Assembly (NCBI GenBank): GCA_018716105.1
Contig: DVKH01000031.1
Span: forward strand, 1-64,000
Length of the DNA stretch: 64,000 bases
DNA from: Candidatus Fimivivens faecavium
GTDB taxonomy: Bacteria > Bacillota > Clostridia > Oscillospirales > Ruminococcaceae
Reading direction: 5' to 3'
Shown: positions 9,374 through 16,858 of the stretch, in pieces
How the letters are laid out: the number at the start of each line of letters is the position of its first letter
Position numbering within the stretch: position 1 is the first letter of the stretch
The notes under the pieces: generated by a model
Seen by the model: the letters and a program-made list of their open reading frames with translations, nothing else
Database searches by the model: none
What the model was told of the DNA's origin: nothing
Position numbers and translations under genes: made by a program

Positions 9374-10210
9374 TTACTTTTTGCTGTTGCTGGTATTCAT
9401 GTTGATATTCGCGAGATTCCGGCTGCCGTTGTCGAGGTTTTCGTAGATCTTGATGCTTGGCGCGAGCCAGACCGTTCCGGTGCCGGAATAGACGTTCACG
9501 AGGCCCTCGCCGCTGACGGCGGAACCGATCAGGGTTTTGGCCGAACGCTCGACCGTGAACTGGATGTTGCCGGAACGGAGAACCGCGAAGTTTCCGTCGA
9601 CCTTCAGCGTTTCGTTCTTGAGTTCCACCACATCGATTTCGCTGCTTGGGACGCGGCATTCGAGGACGACGAGGCCGGTTCCCTTAAGCTCCATCTGGAA
9701 AATCCCCTCTCCGCCGAGGAGGGCGGAAGAGACGTTTTTCTGCATGACCGGGGTGACGGCGACGCCGCCCTGCGCGCAGTAGAACATGCCCTTGTCCACG
9801 ATGATGTCCTCATTTTCCATGTTGAGGACCAGGAAATGGCGGAACGACGGCTCGAGGACGAGCAGCCCGGTGCCCCTGTATTCCGGCTGGGCGACCGCCT
9901 CGCCGGTGGTCATCGAGGAGAACATCCGGCCGAGCGCGTTTCCAAGGGTGACGCCGGAAACCATCTCGATCTTGCCCTTAAAATAGCTCATCGCGCCGGG
10001 TTCGATGGTGACCGAGTCGTTTTCGAGGTACACGGCGATCTGGCGGGCCCGCATGTTCTGCTTTTCCATGTAGTAAAGATTGACGGCGGCGCCGATGTCG
10101 GTGGAACCCATGAGCTTCTGGTATTCCAGAACCTCGATCCGGGTTCCGCGGCACTGTGCAGAGTCGATGACGGTGATGTTTTCACGGGTTCCTACTGCGC
10201 TTGACAACAT
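9374..10210 (-). CDS. AIM24 family protein
   Basis: 278-residue protein of the AIM24/TIGR00266 family, beta-rich proteins with a double-stranded beta-helix look and no known enzyme activity. Recognised by IEPGAMSYFKG in the first half and by the repeated glycine-rich strands GEGIFQMELKGTGLVVLE and SGEGLVNVYSGTGTVWL. No signal peptide or membrane helix. The start at 10210 is well supported, with AGGAGG seven bases ahead of the ATG. The C-terminal 20 residues are polar and Asn/Ser-rich, probably disordered. Upstream lies an AT-rich remnant that overlaps its first codons by 19 bases. Confidence 0.88.
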   Translation of the reverse strand: MLSSAVGTRENITVIDSAQCRGTRIEVLEYQKLMGSTDIGAAVNLYYMEKQNMRARQIAVYLENDSVTIEPGAMSYFKGKIEMVSGVTLGNALGRMFSSMTTGEAVAQPEYRGTGLLVLEPSFRHFLVLNMENEDIIVDKGMFYCAQGGVAVTPVMQKNVSSALLGGEGIFQMELKGTGLVVLECRVPSSEIDVVELKNETLKVDGNFAVLRSGNIQFTVERSAKTLIGSAVSGEGLVNVYSGTGTVWLAPSIKIYENLDNGSRNLANINMNTSNSKK

Positions 10211-10497
10211 ATGGGTTCCTCCTGAATATTTATGGCGGCTTTGATGAGCCTCTGGATGCGGCGGCGTTCACAATTCTGCGGGCCGGGATTGATAAAAAGC
10301 AACTCATGAGTTTGTATATCGCTGACATAGATGATTTCATCGGTTTTGTCGATCATATTGCATTCAATTGACAATTCGCCGCATTTCTGCTTATGGATCG
10401 GCCCAAAACTGTTGCTGTGAGCAAAGTATAACAAAAGAATCAAAAAAAAGATAGACACAATTCTACGGTTTTCTTTAAATTTCGAAACGAATCTCAA
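10192..10497 (-). pseudogene. Truncated PAS-domain remnant (possible small ORF)
   Basis: A 101-codon frame, clearly less GC-rich than its surroundings, with an N-terminal hydrophobic stretch (FFLILLLYFAH) and then DEIIYVSDIQTHELLFINP. That segment matches the first strands of the PAS domain often found in clostridial diguanylate cyclases and sensor kinases (consensus around YVSDxxTYELLYxN). The domain stops after about 20 recognisable residues and no GGDEF or kinase follows. The only available start is a TTG inside the T-run of the upstream terminator, with no Shine-Dalgarno. I read it as a decayed fragment rather than an expressed gene; the PAS resemblance is by eye. Confidence 0.4.
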
Positions 10498-10538
10498 AAA
10501 ATTGCCGCCCGCAGACTTTTTTAAAATCTGCGGGCGGC
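10496..10538 (-). terminator. Terminator of the first collagen-like gene
   Basis: On the minus strand a 12-base perfect stem (10527-10538 with 10504-10515) is followed by AATTTTTTG. Confidence 0.85.
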
Positions 10539-10563
10539 TTTCAATGGCTTTCAGACTAAAGGT

Positions 10564-11619
<1,056 letters not shown>

Positions 11620-11707
11620 GATGGACTCCTTTTTTATTTTAATGAAGCCGTACAGAGTTTATCAATGTAAGCAGTGGCCTTTGTATTTATTATATTAAAC
11701 GGGACAG

Positions 11708-11747
11708 AAAAAAGCGATGCCCCGCATTTGCACAGGCCATCGCTTTT
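11708..11747 (-). terminator. Hairpin with T-run upstream of the collagen-like gene
   Basis: On the minus strand AAAAGCGATG pairs with CATCGCTTTT across an 18-base loop and runs into T6. It would end transcription arriving from the tRNA side. Confidence 0.55.
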
Positions 11748-12158
11748 ATACATGACAGTAAAAAACTCCCATAGCCCGGCTCTTGGGCTGTGAAGGCGGC
11801 CGCCTGCTGGCGGCGCACGAAAAGCGGCGCGGATGCCGTTTGGCAAAGGGCAGCCGCCTGTGCTAATCTGCGCCCACGGGGAGCCGCGGATATATGCGGG
11901 GGTTTTGTTCCTCTACCCGACGGCGCTGTGTTTGCGCATCGCTCCGTTGGGCATAACTTTAAAGCCGCTGGGCTGGGCCTGCCTTGACGGGCTTTTTCCA
12001 ACGGCTTTGTTTGCCGGGGCTGAAAATGATGTCCTGAACCCGCGCGTATCCGGCGGCAGGCCGGATGGCATCCGCCGCGGTCCCTTATGTGGGGTACGGG
12101 AGATTCTTACAGCAAAGCGGGGAAAACCTCCGCCGCATAGGGGAAAAGCCCTCTGCGG
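11748..12158. other. Non-coding stretch without a recognised gene
   Basis: Between the tRNA terminator and the hairpin at 11708-11747 I find no credible coding frame. The long plus-strand frame here runs antisense through both tRNA genes and is spurious. I could not match the stretch to 6S, SRP, RNase P or tmRNA. It may be a decayed gene or an unrecognised RNA. Confidence 0.4.
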
Positions 12159-12192
12159 AAAAAATCCCGAAGGCATAGCCTTCGGGATTTTT
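12159..12192 (-). terminator. Terminator of the tRNA-Ser pair
   Basis: On the minus strand, directly after the CCA end at 12193, a 16-base perfect stem with a 3-base loop ends in T6 at 12164-12159. Confidence 0.9.
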
Positions 12193-12282
12193 TGGCGGAG
12201 AAAGAGGGATTTGAACCCTCGCGGCACTTTCGCACCCTACTCCCTTAGCAGGGGAGCCCCTTCACCACTTGGGTATTTCTCC
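12193..12282 (-). tRNA. tRNA-Ser (anticodon GCT)
   Basis: 90 bases with a long variable arm, as in all class II serine tRNAs. Acceptor GGAGAAA pairs with TTTCTCC, discriminator G, encoded CCA. The anticodon GCT is at 12247-12249 in the loop CTGCTAA. The T-loop GTTCAAATC is canonical. Reads AGC/AGU codons. Confidence 0.96.
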
Positions 12283-12318
12283 GTGGTGGTAAATCGGTTG
12301 GAACAACAGAGGATGTTA

Positions 12319-12405
12319 TGGCGGAGAGGGTGGGATTCGAACCCACGGCTCTCGCGAGTCACTGGTTTTCAAGACCAGCTCCTTAAACCGCTCGGACACC
12401 TCTCC
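12319..12405 (-). tRNA. tRNA-Ser (anticodon TGA)
   Basis: 87 bases, class II with a long variable arm. Acceptor GGAGAGG pairs with CCTCTCC, followed by discriminator G and encoded CCA. The anticodon TGA is at 12369-12371 in the loop CTTGAAA. It lies 36 bases upstream of the GCT isoacceptor and probably shares its transcript. Confidence 0.96.
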
Positions 12406-12424
12406 AATTTTGTTGACGGTGCCT

Positions 12425-12453
12425 ATTGTAGCACAATCAAACCCCTGCGTCAA
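12425..12453 (-). promoter_or_regulatory. Promoter of the tRNA-Ser operon
   Basis: On the minus strand TTGACG, a 17-base spacer and TACAAT, ending 20 bases before the first tRNA. Confidence 0.8.
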
Positions 12454-12573
12454 GCGGAAAAGCGACTTGGCGATACCGTTTTGATGCGGAAAGGCTTTCC
12501 CGTTTGAAGGTATCCAGGAACCGGTTCCGGGCAGACTAGAGTTTCGGATATTCGATTACTGGAGGTTACAAGT

Positions 12574-13806
12574 ATGCGAAAATCCGGCGGGTTTTATGCG
12601 GGGTGGAAGGTTGCGGCCGGATGTGCGGTGGTGACGGGCGCGGGCGTCGGCCTTTTTTCTAACTGCATCGGCGTGTTTGTAAAGCCGGTCTGCGAGGCGC
12701 TTTCCTTTTCGCGGGCGGCCTTTTCGCTCTGTTCGACGCTGACCATCCTGGTCGGCGCGTTTACCCTGCCGTTTTACGGGGAATGGTTTCGGAAGCGCTC
12801 GGTCAAGTGGACCATGCTCTTTTGCGCGGCGGTCTGCGGGGCGGTGCCGGTCGGGTACTCGTTTTCGTCGCAGCTCTGGCAGTTTTATCTGCTCGCATCG
12901 GTCAACGGCCTGACGGTCAGCGGGATTACCATGCTCAGCGTCGGCACGCTGATCAACCGGTGGTTCGAAGGGAAAAAGGGGCTGGCGCTCGGGCTGTCCT
13001 ACGCCGGGAGCGGGGTGGTTGCCTCGATCATGATCCCGGTGACCGAGCAGGTGGTCGCGGCTTTCGGCTGGGCCTGGGGATACCGGCTGATCGGCGGGGT
13101 CGGGCTCGGGCTGCTGATCCCGTCGATCCTGTTCCTCGTCCAGGACGGGCCGAAGGACGGCGCGGAGCCGAAACAGAAGCGCGCTCCGAAGGGCGGGGAG
13201 ACGCAGGGGATGACCCGGGCCGAGGCGCTTCGCGCGCCGGTGTTTTGGTGCGTATCGGCGGGGCTGTTCCTCGCGAACCTGGTCAACCTCGGGATGTTCA
13301 ACCACACCATCCCGTATCTGACCGACCTTGGGCTGGACCCGCCGCTTGCCTCGAAGGTGATGGCGGCGGCGATGATCGCGATGATCGGGGCGAAGCTCGC
13401 GGTCGGGTGGATGGTGGACCGGTTCGGCATCCTCTGGGGTTCGGCGGCGATGGCCGGAGGGCTCGGCCTCGCGGCGGCGGCGCTGATCGCGGCGGCCGCG
13501 TTCTCCCCCGCGGTCTGGGCTTACGCGGTGATGATCGGTTTCGGCGCGACGGTCAACGGCATCTTCGCAAGCTATGACACCGCGCGGTATTTCGGCGAAA
13601 GGGAGTATCCGCGGATTTTCGCGCTGCTTTCGATGGCGTCCTCCTTCGGCTCCGCTGCGGGCGCGCCGATCGCCGGGGCGGTGTTCGACCGGATGGAAAC
13701 CTACCTCCCCGCGTGGTGGGGCGCGGCGTCTCTGGCGGCGGGCGCGCTGCTGCTGCTGTGCGGGGCGGAACTCAGATGGGGAAAACGGGACGAGGAAAAA
13801 GCGTGA
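12574..13806 (+). CDS. MFS transporter (OFA/MCT-like)
   Basis: 410-residue major facilitator with twelve hydrophobic segments split by a charged central loop (residues ~195-215, KDGAEPKQKRAPKGG). The first helices (GWKVAAGCAVVTGAGVGLFSNCIGVFVKP) and the WFEGKKGLALGLSYAGSGV segment after helix 4 resemble the oxalate/formate antiporter and monocarboxylate branch, where R-G-x-A-x-G follows this helix. The substrate is not assigned. GGAGG lies nine bases ahead of the ATG. It converges on a GNAT acetyltransferase with only 25 bases between the stops. Confidence 0.87.
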   Translation: MRKSGGFYAGWKVAAGCAVVTGAGVGLFSNCIGVFVKPVCEALSFSRAAFSLCSTLTILVGAFTLPFYGEWFRKRSVKWTMLFCAAVCGAVPVGYSFSSQLWQFYLLASVNGLTVSGITMLSVGTLINRWFEGKKGLALGLSYAGSGVVASIMIPVTEQVVAAFGWAWGYRLIGGVGLGLLIPSILFLVQDGPKDGAEPKQKRAPKGGETQGMTRAEALRAPVFWCVSAGLFLANLVNLGMFNHTIPYLTDLGLDPPLASKVMAAAMIAMIGAKLAVGWMVDRFGILWGSAAMAGGLGLAAAALIAAAAFSPAVWAYAVMIGFGATVNGIFASYDTARYFGEREYPRIFALLSMASSFGSAAGAPIAGAVFDRMETYLPAWWGAASLAAGALLLLCGAELRWGKRDEEKA

Positions 13807-13831
13807 GGCGGGGGAAAGCGGCGGGGGCGCG

Positions 13832-14293
13832 TCAGAGGGTTGGAGCGGCGTAGATCCGCATCGGATGGCCGCCGCCGTCTTCGACCATCGTCAGAAACGA
13901 CCAGCCGCAGGCCTCGTAGAACGCGGTGTGATCGGTGATCAGGTAGACGGCCGGGACGCCCATCCGGCCGAGGTCGCGTCTCACAAAGCCGAGCACTGCC
14001 CTTGCAATGCCGCGGTTCCGGTGCGCTTGCTCCACATAAAGGGCGCAGAGGTTAGGGGCCAGGTCCCTGCGGGGGTGGAAGTCATTTTCGATCGCCCCGG
14101 CGCCCGCGAGGATGTTCCGTTCTTCGTCGAGGACGAGATACCACTGGGGGATGCCGGTTTTCCGTTCGATGCAGCACCGCATGCTCTCGCGGTAGGCCTC
14201 GGCCGGGACGCCCCATTTCTGGTGAAACCAGAGGGCCGCCTGTTCCAGAAGCCCGGGGGCGTTTCGAAGTTCGGTAATCCGGATGGTTTTCAT
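13832..14293 (-). CDS. GNAT family N-acetyltransferase
   Basis: 153 residues. The acetyl-CoA binding motif A is present as LYVEQAHRNRGIARAVLGFV (residues ~85-105), matching the Q/RxxGxG/A pattern with RNRGIA. A second half resembling YLITDHTAFYEACGW fits the motif B 'FYExxGF' signature. The substrate is unknown; such small stand-alone GNATs acetylate antibiotics, polyamines or protein N-termini. The next gene upstream on this strand is the OGG1-like glycosylase, 32 bases away, so the two are probably co-transcribed. Confidence 0.88.
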   Translation of the reverse strand: MKTIRITELRNAPGLLEQAALWFHQKWGVPAEAYRESMRCCIERKTGIPQWYLVLDEERNILAGAGAIENDFHPRRDLAPNLCALYVEQAHRNRGIARAVLGFVRRDLGRMGVPAVYLITDHTAFYEACGWSFLTMVEDGGGHPMRIYAAPTL

Positions 14294-14325
14294 AGCGTCG
14301 TTTCCTTTGCTTGTTTTCGGGCGGG

Positions 14326-15171
14326 TCAGGAATGCTGTTCAAGCGCGCCGGGACAGCAGCGTACATAATGAAACAGATACTGCTGGGCGATTCCGGCGTA
14401 GGGGAGCATCCGCTCCGGCAGGCCGTCCGGCAGAAACGCCCTGACCGCGCGGGCGATCCAGACGTCCACGGGAAAACATTCGAGCCGGTGGAAGCCGTAG
14501 AGCAGCGCGCAGTCCGCGACCTTTACGCCGACGCCGGTGATTTTCATCAGTTCGGCGCGGGCCCCGGCGAGCGGGAGGCGCGCGGCGCGCTCGAGCGAAA
14601 CTTCCCCCGAGGCGACCTTCTGGGCGGCGTCGATCAGGTAACGGGCGCGGAACCCGCAGCGGATCGGCGCGAGATCCTCCGCGGCGAGCGGGGCGAGGCG
14701 CTCCGGCGTAGGGAATGAGAATTCGCCGGTTTCCCCGATCGCGTCGCCGAAGGTTTCGCAGAGACGGGCGATGATGCCGCCGATGCGTTTGATGTTGTTA
14801 TTCTGGCTGATGATGAAGCTCAAAAGCGCCTCCCACCGGTCCTGACGCAGCACCCGGACGCCGGAGGCGTATTGGGACGCGGCGGCGAGCGCAGGATGGC
14901 TGGAGAGGAGCGCCATGATCGCGGCGTAGTCGGTGTCGAGGTCGAAATAGGGCCGCCAGAACGACTCGAATTCGGCCGCGTCCGCGCCGTGAAACCGAAG
15001 GATCCCCTCCGAGAGCGAGACGCGCCCGACCCGGTTGCCGGCGACGCCTTCGAACACGCCGCCGGGCGTCTCCCGCCAGCGGAAGCACTGCCCGCAGAAC
15101 AGCGTCTGCTGAAGATCGAGGCAGGAGACGCCCGAGACCGAGACGCCCCCCGCGTCCGCGGTGACGATCAT
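14326..15171 (-). CDS. OGG1-type 8-oxoguanine DNA glycosylase/AP lyase
   Basis: 281 residues with an N-terminal OGG_N-like domain (QQTLFCGQCFRWRE) and a C-terminal HhH-GPD domain. The hairpin and catalytic segment ITGVGVKVADCALLYGF is very close to the human OGG1 pattern GVGTKVADC: the Schiff-base Lys is at about residue 217 and the catalytic Asp is in PVDVW at about 236. It therefore should excise 8-oxoG opposite C with beta-lyase activity. The frame is open to 15252, but the ATG at 15171 has GGGGGGA upstream and begins exactly where homology is expected. No Fe-S cysteines, as usual for OGG1. Confidence 0.88.
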   Translation of the reverse strand: MIVTADAGGVSVSGVSCLDLQQTLFCGQCFRWRETPGGVFEGVAGNRVGRVSLSEGILRFHGADAAEFESFWRPYFDLDTDYAAIMALLSSHPALAAASQYASGVRVLRQDRWEALLSFIISQNNNIKRIGGIIARLCETFGDAIGETGEFSFPTPERLAPLAAEDLAPIRCGFRARYLIDAAQKVASGEVSLERAARLPLAGARAELMKITGVGVKVADCALLYGFHRLECFPVDVWIARAVRAFLPDGLPERMLPYAGIAQQYLFHYVRCCPGALEQHS

Positions 15172-15350
15172 TGAAATCCCCCCATAGATCGGATAACGAC
15201 AGTATAACACGGCGGAAATGGGAAGAAAACAGGTTTTTTCGACCAATGACAAGGTTCTTAAACTAAACGTAACAAAATTTTTTCAAAACCGTTTTTCACC
15301 GTTTTTTTAACAACAGACCAATATTCTGAAAAGTTGCCATGCCATCAGAG

Positions 15351-15380
15351 TTTTCCACGTTTTCCACATGGTTTTCCACA
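15351..15380. promoter_or_regulatory. Three tandem DnaA-box-like sites
   Basis: TTTTCCACG at 15351-15359, TTTTCCACA at 15360-15368 and TTTTCCACA at 15372-15380; the reverse complement TGTGGAAAA differs by one base from the consensus DnaA box. They sit in the 343-base gap 15172-15514, next to an AT-rich tract at 15255-15310. dnaA is not adjacent. Confidence 0.5.
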
Positions 15381-15514
15381 GGAGTTTTGAGGATCAGGAG
15401 GAAAACCCGGAAGTTTTACAGAGCGTAATGGGGTTTGGGAAGGCGAACGCCGGTGAATATCGCCGTGCGGATTCGATCACACTTTCGGTACAATCGTTTT
15501 AAAGGGGTGACGGC

Positions 15515-15787
15515 GTGATCCGGGGTGTGAACAGAGGGGTCGTTGAAGTCAACGACCTGCAGGACCAGTATTTTGAACGGGCGGTGCTGTATGTCCGGCC
15601 GGGGCTGAGCGGGGAGGAGAGCAGCGCGCTGCTCAGGCATTCCGCGGCGTTGGTGGAGCGGCTGACAAAGGGGCGTCTGCCGGCCCGAAGGCTCAGAAAA
15701 GTTCCCGCGTGGGCCGGGATGCTCGCCTCCGCAGCGGCGGGGGCGGGCGGAATGTGGCTCTGGATGACCTATTTCCCGATGACGTAA
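15515..15787 (+). CDS. Small tail-anchored protein of unknown function
   Basis: 90 residues from a GTG start with AAAGGGGTG upstream. The first 60 residues are soluble and look well folded (VNDLQDQYFERAVLYVRPGL, then an amphipathic helix ALLRHSAALVERL). A single hydrophobic segment at residues 67-86 (GMLASAAAGAGGMWLWMTY) ends the protein, suggesting a C-terminal membrane anchor. I do not recognise a named family. A strong promoter follows at 15811, so it is probably transcribed separately from rlmB. No other gene overlaps and codon use matches the host. Confidence 0.65.
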   Translation: MIRGVNRGVVEVNDLQDQYFERAVLYVRPGLSGEESSALLRHSAALVERLTKGRLPARRLRKVPAWAGMLASAAAGAGGMWLWMTYFPMT

Positions 15788-15810
15788 GTGAAATCCGTCT
15801 GAAAACCGTT

Positions 15811-15837
15811 TTGCTGTCTGACAAAATATGATATAAT
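15811..15837 (+). promoter_or_regulatory. Extended -10 promoter of rlmB
   Basis: TTGCTG, 15 bases, then TATAAT preceded by TG one base upstream (extended -10). It leaves a leader of about 225 bases before rlmB. Confidence 0.6.
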
Positions 15838-16067
15838 ATTCAAAAAACGGCGGAGCTGTTTTCGGCCTGCCCGCGGGAGGCCTGAATGCCGCGCTGCGGC
15901 AGGCAAAAGAGGTTTGGACCGGGCGGCCCGGCCGCGGAAAGCGGGGGGATGGGGAGGCGCGGCCGGATTCGGCGCGTTTTCCGGGCCGGGAACAATAACA
16001 GCCGGCTTTGACACAGAGTAGAAGAGCGGATGGCGGCCGGTTCGGCCGGCGGAGGATGGACGGACAG

Positions 16068-16847
16068 ATGGAAATCGAACGGAAACACAGAGCAAACGAG
16101 GCCGAACGGGATGATCTGGTCGCGGGGAGAAACCCCGTGATCGAGCTCCTCAAAAGCGAGCGGCCGGTGGATAAAATTTTGATGGTCCGCGCGGAACGGG
16201 ACGGAGGGAGCCTCTCGAAGATCCGGGCGATGGCGAGGGAGCGGGGCGTTCCGGTCAAGGACGCGGCGAAGGAAAAGCTCGACCAGCTCTGCCCGGGGAT
16301 CAGCCACCAGGGGGTGGCCGCGTTCTGCGCGGCGTATGCCTACGCGGAGTTCGAGGACATCTGCCGGCGCGCGGGGGAGGAACCGCTGTTCGTCGTGCTG
16401 GCGGACGGCATCGAGGACCCGCACAACCTCGGGGCGATCATCCGGAGCGCCGACGCCGCCGGGGCGCACGGGGTGATCATCCCAAGGCGCGGCGGCGCGG
16501 GGCTGACGGCCGCGGTGATGCGGGCTTCCGCGGGCGCGGCGGGACATCTCCCGGTCGCGCGGGTGCCGAACCTGACGGGGGCGATCCGTGAACTGAAACG
16601 GAAAAACGTGTGGGTCTATGCGGCCGATTTCGGCGGGCAGGACTGGTGCACGGTGAATTTTGACGGGGCGGTCGCCTTGGTGGTCGGCGGAGAAGACCGG
16701 GGGGTGTCGCGGCTTGTGCGCGAGACCTGCGACGGGACGGTTTCGCTTCCGATGCGCGGGGCGGTCGGCTCTCTCAACGCCTCAGTGGCCGCCGGGATCG
16801 TTCTCTATGAGATCGCGCGGCAGAGGCTGGGGATCAAGGCAAGGTAG
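16068..16847 (+). CDS. rlmB: 23S rRNA (guanosine-2'-O-)-methyltransferase, RlmB/TrmH family
   Basis: SPOUT methyltransferase that 2'-O-methylates a guanosine of 23S rRNA (G2251 in E. coli) using SAM. The N-terminal substrate-binding domain carries GRNPVIELLKS. The trefoil-knot SAM motifs are motif 1 DGIEDPHNLGAIIRSADAAG, motif 2 ALVVGGEDRGVSRL and motif 3 LPMRGAVGSLNASVAAGI with the final Asn. The frame reaches back to 16008 through a TTG; I prefer the ATG at 16068, twelve bases after GGAGG, which gives 259 residues, near the usual length. The downstream gene begins 11 bases after its stop, so they form an operon. Confidence 0.92.
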   Translation: MEIERKHRANEAERDDLVAGRNPVIELLKSERPVDKILMVRAERDGGSLSKIRAMARERGVPVKDAAKEKLDQLCPGISHQGVAAFCAAYAYAEFEDICRRAGEEPLFVVLADGIEDPHNLGAIIRSADAAGAHGVIIPRRGGAGLTAAVMRASAGAAGHLPVARVPNLTGAIRELKRKNVWVYAADFGGQDWCTVNFDGAVALVVGGEDRGVSRLVRETCDGTVSLPMRGAVGSLNASVAAGIVLYEIARQRLGIKAR

Positions 16848-16858
16848 GAGGAAACAGC

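Noticed and set aside
11833..12507. 224-residue plus-strand frame over the tRNA region
   Set aside because: It runs antisense through both tRNA-Ser genes; its RDLNPRG and GWDSNPR stretches are typical translations of antisense serine tRNAs and not protein.
15351..15380. Chromosomal origin oriC
   Set aside because: Three DnaA-like boxes alone are not enough; dnaA, dnaN, rpmH, gidA or parAB are not adjacent.
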